64,000 bases of DNA, taken from positions 98,438 to 162,437 of the forward strand of contig JBCCPJ010000005.1 in NCBI GenBank assembly GCA_039024895.1, written 5' to 3'. Position numbers and translations under genes: made by a program. Shown here piece by piece: positions 50,244-59,539 of the stretch (the stretch's first letter is position 1; the number at the start of each line of letters is the position of its first letter). This DNA comes from JAJDOD01 sp039024895. GTDB taxonomy: Bacteria; Pseudomonadota; Alphaproteobacteria; Rhodobacterales; Rhodobacteraceae. The notes beneath the pieces are model-generated. The model was not told the DNA's origin and did not search any database. It was given only the letters and a program-made list of their open reading frames with translations.

Positions 50244-51389
50244 ATGGGACGATATTTTTGTGCGATGTGCATCGCGCTCGCGGCGATGATGTCGGCGCCT
50301 TCCTTCGCGGAGGAGCGCCCTTCGACGCTTGTTGGTGAGGGTGCTGTCGTTGTTGATGACGGTGGCGAGGTAGACTTAACCGTCGAATTGACCCGGCCTG
50401 TGGGGTGGCGGCTCTGGTTGGAAGATGGCCCCCCGCGCATTGTTGTCGAGCTTTCCGATGTGGAGTGGACCGAAACGCCGGAGTTGAAGTCAACATCTGT
50501 TCAGTCTTTTGAGGTTATCGAAACAGCGCCTACGCGGACGGAGCTTCATGCGGTTTTGCGTGAACCCCTCAGTATCCTCTCGGCGGAGATGAAGCGGGCG
50601 CAAGATGGTACGGCAAGACTGCATGTCCAACTACAACCTACGACAGCCGAAGCATTCCAAAGCGACCTAGAAGGGGATGGCGTCGCGGCGCGTCGTTCGG
50701 ATCGCCCGATGATTGCCATAGACCCGGGCCATGGCGGGCGCGATCCAGGTGCAGAGTTTGCGGGTATTCGCGAAGCAGACCTTGTCTTGGAGTTCGCGCA
50801 CCGTCTGCGCGACACGTTGTTGGCAAGCGGAAAGTTTGATGTCGTGCTAACCCGAAGCGATGACAGTTTCTTGTCGCTTGATGAACGATTGACGCGTGCC
50901 CGTGAAGCTGGTGCGGATGTGCTTTTGTCGCTCCACGCCGACGCTCTTGCCGACGCTGACGCGGCATCGGGGATTGTGCTTTATCGACTGGCCGAAAGCG
51001 CACATGCCGCCGCAAACCTGCGATTGTTGGAACGGCACAGCCCCGATGATCAAATCACCGGTATGGACTTTAGCCAAACCGGGGAGGATGTGACCTTGAC
51101 CCTGCTCGATTTGGCCCGTCAGCGCACTGTGCCGCGGACAAAATCACTGTCCGCCGCGTTGCTCTCAGCCCTCAAAGGCAAAGGTCTTGTGGTCAATTCA
51201 CGCCCGGAAAGGACGGAGAATTTTGCCGTTCTGAAAGCGGCCGATATGCCGTCGCTCCTGATTGAACTCGGGTTTTTGTCGACCGAAGCCGATTTGAAAC
51301 GCATGACATCCAAAAAATGGCAACGTGTGGCCGCGGGGGGCATCAGAAACGGGCTTATTCTTTGGACAGAGGAAGAGCAGTTTCAGTAG
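50244..51389 (+). CDS. N-acetylmuramoyl-L-alanine amidase (AmiC type)
   Basis: This 381-residue exported amidase has a signal peptide (to about residue 22), an AMIN-like N-terminal beta domain and the Amidase_3 catalytic domain with IDPGHGGRDPGAE, Glu in IREADLVLEFA, LSLHADA and IELGFLST. It cleaves the peptide stem from muramic acid in septal peptidoglycan. The ATG at 50244 is preferred, but an upstream ATG at 50214 in the same frame is possible. It is 85 nt upstream of PBP1A. Confidence 0.93.
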   Translation: MGRYFCAMCIALAAMMSAPSFAEERPSTLVGEGAVVVDDGGEVDLTVELTRPVGWRLWLEDGPPRIVVELSDVEWTETPELKSTSVQSFEVIETAPTRTELHAVLREPLSILSAEMKRAQDGTARLHVQLQPTTAEAFQSDLEGDGVAARRSDRPMIAIDPGHGGRDPGAEFAGIREADLVLEFAHRLRDTLLASGKFDVVLTRSDDSFLSLDERLTRAREAGADVLLSLHADALADADAASGIVLYRLAESAHAAANLRLLERHSPDDQITGMDFSQTGEDVTLTLLDLARQRTVPRTKSLSAALLSALKGKGLVVNSRPERTENFAVLKAADMPSLLIELGFLSTEADLKRMTSKKWQRVAAGGIRNGLILWTEEEQFQ

Positions 51390-51474
51390 GCTAGTTCGCG
51401 CTCGCCATTCGAGCTGTCTTTTGACCGTGACGCGGTAACCCCATATAACAAGACCAACAGGAGGCGCCGACCCA

Positions 51475-54009
51475 GTGACCCGGTTCATATTCTCTTTCCT
51501 TGGCGGCATTTTCACCCTTGTCACCCTTGGCCTCGTCATGGCCGCCATCGGTGTGGGTGCGATTTTCTATGTCTACGGTCGAGACCTGCCCGACGTGACA
51601 TATCTGGAAAATTATCAACCCCAGACCGTGACGCGTATCTATGCGCCAGAAGGGGACATCATGGATGAGTTCGCCGGGGAAGAACGTCGGATTTACGTGC
51701 CGTTCGAAGAGATCCCGGAGGTTGTGAAAGACGCGTTCATCTCGGCGGAGGACAAGAACTTCTATCAGCACTCAGGTTTCGATCTTCGTGCCATTGGCGC
51801 GGCGATTTATGAGGCGATAGAGACACGCGGGGAGACGGTGCGTGGCGCGTCCACGATCCCACAGCAGACCGCAAAAAACCTAATCACCGGCGGTGAGCGC
51901 GCGGTTGAACGTAAAATCAAAGAAGTGATCCTTTCCAATCGGATGGTGAACACGATCGGTCGCGAGAAAATCCTAGAGATTTATCTGAATGAGATTTTCC
52001 TGGGCCAGAATTCCAACGGTGTCGCGGCGGCGGCGCAGACTTACTTCAACAAACAATTGAGCCAACTCACGCTTGAAGAGGCTGCCTATCTCGCCGTTTT
52101 GCCGAAGGCACCGTCGCAGTACCATCCGGTGCGGCAGGAAGAGCGTGCCATCGCACGGCGAAATTTCGTCCTGCGCGAGATGTTCGAAAACGGCTACATC
52201 GACGCGGATGCCTTCGAAACGGCGCGTGTCGCACCTTTGTTGACGGTGCAAGCGGGCGATCATGAGAACTTCCGCACGGCACTTCCGGACCGTGACTACG
52301 TCAGCGATCAAATCCGGCGTCAGGTGGTCCGCGAATTCGGGGACGAAGCGTTCAAGTCCGGCGGCCTCACGGTGCGGTCGACCGTGGATGAGGATATGCA
52401 GGCGATCGCAGCACTGGCCTTGCGTGAGGCGCTCGAAGAGTATGACCGCGCGCAAGGCGAGTGGCGCGGACCGGCGGCCACTATAGACCTTGAAAGCCTG
52501 CAAGGTGTAGTAGACGGCGAGGCCGCATGGCGGGTCGCCCTTCGGCGAACACCAAAGCTGGCCCGCGATGTGGTCGATTGGTTCCCGGCCGTGGTGCTAG
52601 AGGTTGGTAGTTCATCGGCCCGTATCGGGGTCGAGAACTGGGATGACGGGGCGGATGGGCATTGGGTCACACCCGAAGATGTTGGGTGGATTAATGGTGC
52701 GCGGGTCGCGGGCGATATTTTGAGCGTGGGCGACGTGATCTATGTGCGCCACGAAGGTGGCTCTGCCTCAGACCCAATATTCTCGCTGCGGCAGGTGCCA
52801 GGCGTGCAAGGCGGCTTTATGGCCATGGATGTGAATACGGGTCGCGTATTGGCAATGCAGGGCGGCTTTTCTTACCAAGTTTCGAACTTTAACCGGGCGA
52901 CGCAGGGCCGCCGGCAGCCGGGGTCCTCGTTCAAGCCGTTTGTTTACGCTGCAGCGCTCGACAGTGGGTTCACGCCAGCAACCATTATCATCGACGCGCC
53001 GATCGAGGTCTCGCTGCCGGGCGGCGAAGTGTGGCGTCCGAAGAACGCCTCAAACCAGTTCTATGGCCCAACGCCGTTGCGCACCGGGATTGAACGCTCT
53101 CGTAACCTGATGACGGTCCGCTTGGCTGAAGAGGTGGGCATGTATACCGTCGCCGGATACGCCGAACGTTTTGGGGTGTATGATCGCATGGATGCGTTTC
53201 TTGCGAATTCACTCGGGAGCCAGGAGACTACCCTCTATCGTATGGTTTCGGCCTATGCGATGTTTGCCAATGGCGGCGAGCGGGTTGAGCCCACGTTGAT
53301 CGACCGTGTGCAGGACCGTTGGGGCACGACCGTATATCGACATGACCAGCGTATCTTCGAAGAGGGGGCGACGCGGGAAGTTCTTCCCGGCGCATTGCCG
53401 CGGATCACGTCAGACCGGAAGCGGGTCATGAACCCCATAACGGCGTACCAGTTGACATCGATGATGCGGGGTGTCGTGGATCGCGGCACCGCGTCGAAAA
53501 CGGTAAACCTGTCGGTGCCTGTTGCTGGGAAGACCGGCACGACAAACGACGCACGCGATGTGTGGTTCGTCGGCTTTACGTCGACAATCGCAGCGGGCTG
53601 CTACATCGGTTTCGACCAGCCGAAATCCCTCGGGCGCGGTGCATCCGGCGGCGGCATGTGCGGGCCGGTTTTCCAGAAATTCATGGCCAAGGCGGTTGAA
53701 AAATACGGCGGCGGGCGCTTTGCAATTCCGCCGGGCGGCCGATTTATCAAGATCAACCGGTACAACGGCTCGCGGCTTCCTGACTACGCCGAAGGGGAGC
53801 AAGTCGTAGCGGAGTATTTCCGCGAAGGGGAAGAGCCGGTCTTCGGCATTGCCTTTGACGGTGGGTTTGCCATGGGGGCAAATTTGCCCATGTTCACAGA
53901 TACGGAACTCGGGCGAGACGCGAATATCGTCGAAAACGGGCAGGGCGAACTGGTCGAAGTGCCGCGCCAAGCGACGGTCAACGAGATCTCTTCCGGCGGT
54001 CTCTACTAG
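51475..54009 (+). CDS. mrcA: Penicillin-binding protein 1A (bifunctional)
   Basis: This 844-residue class A PBP has an N-terminal membrane anchor (residues 5-33), a GT51 transglycosylase domain (Glu92 in AEDKNFYQHSGFD, RGASTIPQQTAKN, ILEIYLNEIFLG), an OB-like insert and a transpeptidase domain with Ser484 in SSFK, SRN and Lys686-Thr-Gly-Thr. It polymerises and cross-links peptidoglycan at the inner membrane. It starts with GTG after AGGAGG. Together with the upstream amidase it forms a wall-remodelling pair. Confidence 0.96.
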   Translation: MTRFIFSFLGGIFTLVTLGLVMAAIGVGAIFYVYGRDLPDVTYLENYQPQTVTRIYAPEGDIMDEFAGEERRIYVPFEEIPEVVKDAFISAEDKNFYQHSGFDLRAIGAAIYEAIETRGETVRGASTIPQQTAKNLITGGERAVERKIKEVILSNRMVNTIGREKILEIYLNEIFLGQNSNGVAAAAQTYFNKQLSQLTLEEAAYLAVLPKAPSQYHPVRQEERAIARRNFVLREMFENGYIDADAFETARVAPLLTVQAGDHENFRTALPDRDYVSDQIRRQVVREFGDEAFKSGGLTVRSTVDEDMQAIAALALREALEEYDRAQGEWRGPAATIDLESLQGVVDGEAAWRVALRRTPKLARDVVDWFPAVVLEVGSSSARIGVENWDDGADGHWVTPEDVGWINGARVAGDILSVGDVIYVRHEGGSASDPIFSLRQVPGVQGGFMAMDVNTGRVLAMQGGFSYQVSNFNRATQGRRQPGSSFKPFVYAAALDSGFTPATIIIDAPIEVSLPGGEVWRPKNASNQFYGPTPLRTGIERSRNLMTVRLAEEVGMYTVAGYAERFGVYDRMDAFLANSLGSQETTLYRMVSAYAMFANGGERVEPTLIDRVQDRWGTTVYRHDQRIFEEGATREVLPGALPRITSDRKRVMNPITAYQLTSMMRGVVDRGTASKTVNLSVPVAGKTGTTNDARDVWFVGFTSTIAAGCYIGFDQPKSLGRGASGGGMCGPVFQKFMAKAVEKYGGGRFAIPPGGRFIKINRYNGSRLPDYAEGEQVVAEYFREGEEPVFGIAFDGGFAMGANLPMFTDTELGRDANIVENGQGELVEVPRQATVNEISSGGLY

Positions 54010-54110
54010 GTCTGTCTGAAGTTAATCTAAAATATTAAGCAGCGCTGTTTGTCTTCGCTCGCAAGGAGAGATCGTGAAGAAGCGCACAACATTCTAGGCA
54101 GATTGCACAG

Positions 54111-54380
54111 GTGAAGAAAGTCCTGTTGGCCGCTCTCGCGCTTCTCGCCATTGCGGCGGTCGGTGTCGGCACATTGCTTTTGCCCGGCCCCGCTGAGCGC
54201 GCTGCTCCCACCGATGCCCAAGGCTACCGGGTGGTATCCGTGCCAGCCCGGCATCGTGAAGGTACATGTTCGAGCCGTCTCTGGTATCTGACCGGAGCTA
54301 TGTGTTGCAACCAAGTAGAGATGTCACTGGGTTTGCAAATCAAAAGAGGCACCAAGACGTGGGACGTTGGCAAGGCTTAG
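54111..54380 (+). CDS. Small putative exported/anchored protein, possibly a gene remnant
   Basis: A GTG-started frame gives 89 residues with a hydrophobic N-terminal segment (KKVLLAALALLAIAAVGVGTLLL) followed by GYRVVSVPARHREGTC and SRLWYLTGAMCC. The start resembles exported alpha/beta hydrolase precursors, with the later part soon becoming unlike any known family. It could be the truncated front of such a gene. The ribosome-binding site is poor. No function assigned. Confidence 0.4.
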   Translation: MKKVLLAALALLAIAAVGVGTLLLPGPAERAAPTDAQGYRVVSVPARHREGTCSSRLWYLTGAMCCNQVEMSLGLQIKRGTKTWDVGKA

Positions 54381-54432
54381 CAGCCCGGCGACCTCAAATA
54401 TCGCAGTGATGAAGAGCCTTGCGGGTGTAGGA

Positions 54433-54792
54433 TCAGGAGATGAGGCTGACGTATTCTTCACGAACGTCTTCGTCAATTTGCACACCGCTATTGCCGCCGT
54501 ATAGTCGATCATGCTGGTCTTTTCGAGGCCCAGAAATCCAGTAGTGATCGCCGCTCTCGGTCTCGAAATAGTTCGCTTTGAAGCCTGCACCCTTCAGGCT
54601 CTGAAATTTCAGGCCCTTGTAGTACAGCGTCTTCCCCGACTTCGAAAAATAGACACGCCCAATTACAGCAGGACCCTCAAGCCCTTCTGCTTTGCTCTCA
54701 ATATACATGATCTTTGAGCGTGACAGCCGGAATTGTGACGGCAGTTCCTCGTCGAGCTGGAGTTTGTCCATCCAATGATCGGCGTGTCTCAT
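54433..54792 (-). CDS. Hypothetical protein of unknown family
   Basis: This 119-residue protein contains IMYIESKAEGLEGPAVIGRV, FSKSGKTLYYKG, KANYFETESGDHYWISGP and IDEDVREEYVSLI. These blocks recur in small uncharacterised bacterial proteins, so it is likely a real gene. It has no membrane segment and no catalytic signature. It is flanked by doubtful ORFs on the opposite strand and its AT-richer codons differ from the neighbours. Confidence 0.7.
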   Translation of the reverse strand: MRHADHWMDKLQLDEELPSQFRLSRSKIMYIESKAEGLEGPAVIGRVYFSKSGKTLYYKGLKFQSLKGAGFKANYFETESGDHYWISGPRKDQHDRLYGGNSGVQIDEDVREEYVSLIS

Positions 54793-54874
54793 CCCGACGT
54801 AGTAATTGCATTGTTCTTTGAAGTCATCCCTCCGCAGCGGCTCGCTCTGCGCGCGTAGTCGGCTTCCATCTGTA

Positions 54875-55135
54875 ATGGGTCACCCGGAAACCATCGGTTC
54901 AGCCATGGCTGTCGATGATTGGCCAGGCAAATCAGAACCATTCAGCTATCATGGTGTCGCGCAAAGCTGTTATTTCAGCTTTCTTGCGGAATGTTCGACC
55001 GCCGGGCGCATTGTCATTGGTCTCCTGTCGCGTCGAAGCGAGGAGATTTGTAGCGACCCTTTCGACCGCACCCGCGCCGATGTTCACGATGATCTGATAA
55101 AAGTGATGACGGGCTTTCTAAGGGACCGCCAGTAA
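54875..55135 (+). CDS. Doubtful small ORF
   Basis: An 86-codon frame starts at ATG 54875, or 23 codons earlier at a TTG, and ends LIKVMTGFLRDRQ. The middle (GVAQSCYFSFLAECSTAGRIVIGLLSRRSEEICSDPFDRTRADVHDDLI) looks protein-like, but no ribosome-binding site or family is visible. It may be a decayed gene or chance. The 64 nt to the next gene hold nothing recognisable. Confidence 0.3.
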   Translation: MGHPETIGSAMAVDDWPGKSEPFSYHGVAQSCYFSFLAECSTAGRIVIGLLSRRSEEICSDPFDRTRADVHDDLIKVMTGFLRDRQ

Positions 55136-55199
55136 CCCTCAGTCTTGTCTTATGCGCGAGGCCAAGTGAAGGCGAAATACCGACGTTTGGTTTTGGAAA

Positions 55200-55991
55200 T
55201 CAACCCGTGGGGATGCGCCCGCGATCAAGCCGCCAGATCTCGTCGCCGATGTCATTTGGGAAGTACTTTCGGACCAGCGGATCATGGCCGGGCACAATCA
55301 AGTCGGGCGTCGAGGCAAGGCGGTAAAGTGTGTCAAAGCCGGTGAGCATCTTTTCCACATCTACAACGAGCGGGAAGGGCACGCGGCGCTCGAAGTTTTC
55401 GTAGAAATGGGCCGCATCCGATGCGAGCACAAGAAACCCCGCATCCGTCCGAACCCGAACCGCTTGCAGGCCCCTGGAGTGACCTCCGATGGCATGCACG
55501 GTCACGCCGTCGGCAATCTCGGCATCTCCTTCAAAGAAGATCAGTTTGCCGGCGTAGAGACGCATTACCGCTTCACAGATATGCGCGCCGGTATAGGGTG
55601 CACGCAGCACATCGTGGCACATGCAAGGGCCGGTGGCGTACGCCATTTCAGCGGCCTGCATATAGAGCGTGGCATTCGGAAACAGGTGGAGCCCGCCCGC
55701 GTGATCAAAATGCAAATGGGTGACGATCAGTTTCGTGATCTCTTCCGGTTGAATTCCAAACGGCGCCAGGGCGGGGCCAATCTCCTGTCGTAGTTCAAAT
55801 CCCCGTTGCTGTGCTTCAGCACCGTCGAAGCCGGTATCGATCAGGATAACCTCATCGCCACGACGCAACAGCCAGACATAGAAGTCTATGGGGCAGGGCG
55901 CATTGTGGTTGTCATCTCCCAGAAATGCGCGCGCCCGTGTCCGGTTTGTCTGATCCGCGTAGCGGATGGCAAAAACTTCCCAATTCGACAT
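55200..55991 (-). CDS. Metallo-beta-lactamase-fold hydrolase, N-acyl-homoserine-lactonase family
   Basis: This 263-residue protein carries the MBL zinc motif THLHFDHAGG (His92, His94, Asp96, His97), a downstream GGHSRGLQ histidine, the DAAHFYEN metal Asp and the terminal PGHDPLV His. Its N-terminal WEVFAIRYADQ...CPIDFYVWLLR and YMQAAEMAYATGPCMCH blocks place it in the group annotated as AHL lactonases. Quorum-quenching activity is possible but not assured, because many members act on other lactones. Confidence 0.85.
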   Translation of the reverse strand: MSNWEVFAIRYADQTNRTRARAFLGDDNHNAPCPIDFYVWLLRRGDEVILIDTGFDGAEAQQRGFELRQEIGPALAPFGIQPEEITKLIVTHLHFDHAGGLHLFPNATLYMQAAEMAYATGPCMCHDVLRAPYTGAHICEAVMRLYAGKLIFFEGDAEIADGVTVHAIGGHSRGLQAVRVRTDAGFLVLASDAAHFYENFERRVPFPLVVDVEKMLTGFDTLYRLASTPDLIVPGHDPLVRKYFPNDIGDEIWRLDRGRIPTG

Positions 55992-56251
55992 GAGCGACCT
56001 CCCTGATTTTGCGTGACTTTAACGAGGTTTGCCGGATTGGAATAGACGCCGTCGTAGACATAGTCTTGGCGTTGCGAAATAGGTGTTCCGTCTGGAAATC
56101 GTGTTCCTTTTCCTTACAGCGCTTTACGTTTTATCTGAGCCAATTTTATCGGAAGACGCGTTCGACCGAAGGGAGAGGCAGCGTCTTTCGATTCAGAACA
56201 AACGCAAAGCGCTTTAATTGCCCGGAAAGTTCTATTTGCGATGAGAGGGCT

Positions 56252-57352
56252 ATGCAGGCGCCCCGTGACGCACCATTGGACTTGTCCGTTTTGGACTACG
56301 TCGATCATCCGGTTTTCGCTGTCAGGAAACAGGATGGCGTGCCGTATTTCATCGAAATCAATGAAGCTGCTTGCCATTTGTTGGGCCGCAGCCGGGATGA
56401 CGTTGTCGGACAAACGGCAGAAACGCTCTTTCCGGGGATGCTCGGGACGGCGCTGCATTCAACTTTCGGGCAGACGCTTGAAACTGGTGTGACCTCTGTG
56501 GAAGAGCATGAGCTGTCGCTCCAAGGTGCCGACTGCTTGGTTCGTATCAGCCTGAAACCACTCAACAAACCGCCGAATGAAACTCCTCTACTCATCGGGA
56601 GTATCGCAAACCTATCGGGCACTCAGATTATTCGAAATATGCGATCTGCGGCCGAAACGGTCGCGGGAGAGATGGAGCAGTTTATCAACCTTGCCGCCCA
56701 TGACCTGCGCTCCCCCATGCAGCAGGTGAAACAAGTCGCCGCCCTACTCAGACGAGATTTCGTCGATATGGGGGATGGCAAGGTCGAGTTGATCGATCTG
56801 CTCGAGAAATTGGGCGAAAGCGCCATGGGCTTGATCGGCGACGTCCTGTCCCAAGCACAGGCCGCTGAGGTGCCAAGAACCGAAGAAAACTTCGATTTCG
56901 GCGCGCTCATGGAAGAGGTGATCGGGCTTCTCGACCCGAGCCGCCAACACATCATTCGGTACGAAACTGCCATGATGGACACGGACCGCGTGGCGACGCA
57001 GATCATTCTTCGCAATCTTATCGATAATGCGATCAAGTATGCTGCTTGTGAGCCAGATGAAACCTACGCGCCCCTCGTACTGAAGGTTTCGGTCGACCAA
57101 CATCGAAACGATATGATCGCGTTTTCCATTAAAGATAACGGGAACGGCTTTACAGCGCGCGCCCTCAAATATCTGAAGGATGGACAGCTCAAGACTGGTA
57201 GTGGCTTTGGCTTACTTGGTGTCCGCCGGTTGCTTCACACCCGCGGCGGCGAGCTACTCGTGGCCCATACCGAAAATGGGCGCGGTGCGATCGTGAAGTT
57301 TATGTTGCCGGGCAGGATCGGTTCTTCTGGCAAAAGCAAAGACGTCGCCTGA
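56252..57352 (+). CDS. PAS-domain sensor histidine kinase
   Basis: This 366-residue soluble kinase has a PAS domain (about residues 12-125; YVDHPVFAVRKQDGVPYFIEINEAACHLLGRSRDDVVGQ), a HisKA dimerisation helix with phospho-acceptor His150 (NLAAHDLRSPMQQ) and an ATPase domain with N-box RNLIDNAIKYA, G1 DNGNGF and G2 GSGFGLLGV. There is no membrane segment and no attached receiver, and no response regulator lies nearby, so it is an orphan kinase. GAGAGGG supports the ATG at 56252. The 260-nt gap upstream shows no gene. Confidence 0.88.
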   Translation: MQAPRDAPLDLSVLDYVDHPVFAVRKQDGVPYFIEINEAACHLLGRSRDDVVGQTAETLFPGMLGTALHSTFGQTLETGVTSVEEHELSLQGADCLVRISLKPLNKPPNETPLLIGSIANLSGTQIIRNMRSAAETVAGEMEQFINLAAHDLRSPMQQVKQVAALLRRDFVDMGDGKVELIDLLEKLGESAMGLIGDVLSQAQAAEVPRTEENFDFGALMEEVIGLLDPSRQHIIRYETAMMDTDRVATQIILRNLIDNAIKYAACEPDETYAPLVLKVSVDQHRNDMIAFSIKDNGNGFTARALKYLKDGQLKTGSGFGLLGVRRLLHTRGGELLVAHTENGRGAIVKFMLPGRIGSSGKSKDVA

Positions 57353-57379
57353 GCCGCGATAGGGCTCGGTGCAGTAAGA

Positions 57380-58507
57380 TCAGTCCTCGGCCTGCGCCTC
57401 GCCACGCTTCATGCCTGAAACACCCAGAGCCAAGGTCGCAGCCATGAGCCCATCCAGATCCCCATCCAGCACGCCCGACGTGTCCGACGTCTCGAAATTA
57501 GTCCGCAGGTCTTTAACCATCTGATAAGGTTGGAGAACATAGGACCTAATCTGGTTTCCCCAGCCCGCATCCCCCTTGCTCTCATGGGCCTCGTTGATCG
57601 CCTCGTTTCGTTTGTCGAGCTCCATCTGGTACAACCGCGATTTCAGGGCTTTCATCGCAATGTCGCGGTTTTGATGTTGGGATTTTTCAGAACTCGTCAC
57701 CACGATCCCCGTGGGTATGTGGGTAATCCGAACGGCAGAATCGGTGGTGTTCACGTGCTGCCCGCCGGCCCCTGAGGAGCGATACGTGTCGATGCGAATG
57801 TCGGACGGGTTCACTTCAATCTCGATATTATCATCTACGACTGGATAGACCCAAACCGAGCTAAACGATGTGTGACGCCTTGCCGAACTGTCATAGGGGC
57901 TGATCCGCACTAGACGATGCACGCCCGACTCAGACTTTAGCCAGCCATAGGCATTGGTGCCGCTGATCTTGTAAGCTGCCGACTTGATGCCCGCTTCTTC
58001 TCCCGCACTCTCGGATTGCAGCTCAACCTTATAGCCCTTGCTTTCGGCCCACCTCACATACATGCGCGCCAACATGGACGCCCAATCGCAGCTTTCGGTG
58101 CCGCCCGCACCCGCGTTGATCTCCAAGAAGGTGTCGTTGCCGTCCGCTTCCCCATCCAAGAGCGCCTCGATCTCAGCTTGCGCCGCCCGCTCGGCCAAGG
58201 TTCGGAGCGCGGTTTCAGCCTCAGCAACCACCTCGGTGTCCTCTTCCAACTCACCGAGTTCGATCAACTCAATATTGTCGGACATCTCCTGTTTCATGCT
58301 GCTATAACGGTCCATCGCATCAACGAGCACCTGTCTGTCACGCATGAGTTTTTGCGCTTTGTCGGGATTGTCCCAAAGGTTCGGATCCTCAACCATCGCG
58401 TTGAATTCCTCAAGGCGATGCGGTGCCGTCTCCCAATCCAACCGCTGCGCGAGTAGGCTTAGCGATTTGTCAATTTGAGCCACCAGGTTCTCGGCCTCGG
58501 CGCGCAT
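57380..58507 (-). CDS. prfB: Peptide chain release factor 2
   Basis: RF2 ends translation at UGA and UAA. The 375-residue protein has the catalytic GGQ (248-250 in SSGAGGQHVNTTDSAVR) and the stop-recognition tripeptide as SPY (203-205) in RLVRISPYDSSARRHTSF, the form I know from alphaproteobacterial RF2 where E. coli has SPF. The whole gene reads in one frame, so the programmed +1 frameshift known from E. coli prfB is absent. Confidence 0.96.
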   Translation of the reverse strand: MRAEAENLVAQIDKSLSLLAQRLDWETAPHRLEEFNAMVEDPNLWDNPDKAQKLMRDRQVLVDAMDRYSSMKQEMSDNIELIELGELEEDTEVVAEAETALRTLAERAAQAEIEALLDGEADGNDTFLEINAGAGGTESCDWASMLARMYVRWAESKGYKVELQSESAGEEAGIKSAAYKISGTNAYGWLKSESGVHRLVRISPYDSSARRHTSFSSVWVYPVVDDNIEIEVNPSDIRIDTYRSSGAGGQHVNTTDSAVRITHIPTGIVVTSSEKSQHQNRDIAMKALKSRLYQMELDKRNEAINEAHESKGDAGWGNQIRSYVLQPYQMVKDLRTNFETSDTSGVLDGDLDGLMAATLALGVSGMKRGEAQAED

Positions 58508-58606
58508 TGGAATTCTCCCGCATCAAGTGTTTCAAGCTGATAGCAACGCGCCCCAGCCGCTTCAAGCACAGTTGCTTTCGGGAAGAACACCACGCAAAAT
58601 TCGCCC

Positions 58607-59386
58607 ATGACCTCTGCATCCGTTGCAAACGCGTCGCCGAAACCTGAAATCGGGAGGGTGACGCTTCACGACATTGGAATGTCCCTGAATGCTGGGCTTT
58701 CGGACTTCCAACGCGCCCCGTTTTACGGCGTTGCCTTCGCGGCCTTCTACGCGGTCACCGGAAATCTCCTGACCTTTGTTGGTGCCGGCACTTTTCTTTG
58801 GACCCTGGTTCTGGCGCTCGGATTTCCTCTGGTCGCCCCATTTGCTGCTGTTGGGTTCTACGAAGTCAGTCGACGCCTCGAAGCCGAAGAACCGCTGGAT
58901 CGAAGCGCGATCCTAAATGTCATCTGGTCCGAACGGCGCCGTCAACTGCCTTGGATTGGCGTTGTTCTCGCGTTGATCTTCTTGTTTTGGAGTTTTTTCG
59001 CCCACATGATGGTTGCGCTTTTCTTGGGCGTCTCCTCGGTCGGCAACACCTCGCTCGAGGTGTTTCTTACAACTGCTGACGGGCGGAGCATGTTGGCCGT
59101 GCAAACCGCTGTCGGTGGTATAGTTGCTTTTTTAACCTTTGGCCTGACAGCTGTTTCTTTGCCGCTCCTCGTCGATAAGGAAATCGACTTTGTGTCCGCA
59201 ATGTTGCTGAGCCTCAAAACCGTCAATGCCAACAGAGTAACATTCGCCCTTTGGGCGGCTTTTATCGCTTTTGGCCTGTTCCTGGCAATGTTACCGGCGT
59301 TTCTCGGCCTGTTTATCGTGCTTCCTGTGCTCGGCCACGCCACTTGGCATATATACCGTCGCGCCCTTGTTCACCCCACGCCGTGA
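58607..59386 (+). CDS. DUF2189 integral membrane protein
   Basis: This 259-residue protein has five to six membrane segments (from FYGVAFAAFYAVTGNLLTFVGAGTF to FLAMLPAFLGLFIVLPVLGHATWHIYRR) and the blocks GLSDFQRAPFYG and GFYEVSRRLE that define DUF2189. Function unknown. It is divergent from prfB. Confidence 0.88.
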   Translation: MTSASVANASPKPEIGRVTLHDIGMSLNAGLSDFQRAPFYGVAFAAFYAVTGNLLTFVGAGTFLWTLVLALGFPLVAPFAAVGFYEVSRRLEAEEPLDRSAILNVIWSERRRQLPWIGVVLALIFLFWSFFAHMMVALFLGVSSVGNTSLEVFLTTADGRSMLAVQTAVGGIVAFLTFGLTAVSLPLLVDKEIDFVSAMLLSLKTVNANRVTFALWAAFIAFGLFLAMLPAFLGLFIVLPVLGHATWHIYRRALVHPTP

Positions 59387-59404
59387 AGCCAGTTTGTTTC
59401 ATCT

Positions 59405-59443
59405 GGTTCCCAAATACCTCGGGGTTTGGGGCAGAGCCCCAAA
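59405..59443 (-). repeat. Intergenic hairpin repeat, copy 3
   Basis: On the minus strand a perfect 8-bp stem TTTGGGGC/GCCCCAAA with a 3-nt loop is followed by CCCCGAGGTATTTGGGAACC. The tail is nearly the same as in copy 1 (CCCCTCCGAGGTATTTTGGGACC). It lies between the convergent DUF2189 and bactofilin genes. Confidence 0.65.
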
Positions 59444-59539
59444 TCGGCCAAGTCACGTGCGCCGAAGGCGCGCAATTGGCTGGTGTCTACGAAAAAGGGC
59501 GCCGCTATGCGACGCCCCTGATCATTCATTAAAACGCAC

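Noticed and set aside
57380..58507. Programmed +1 frameshift in prfB
   Set aside because: The entire protein reads in one frame from ATG with no internal stop near codon 25.
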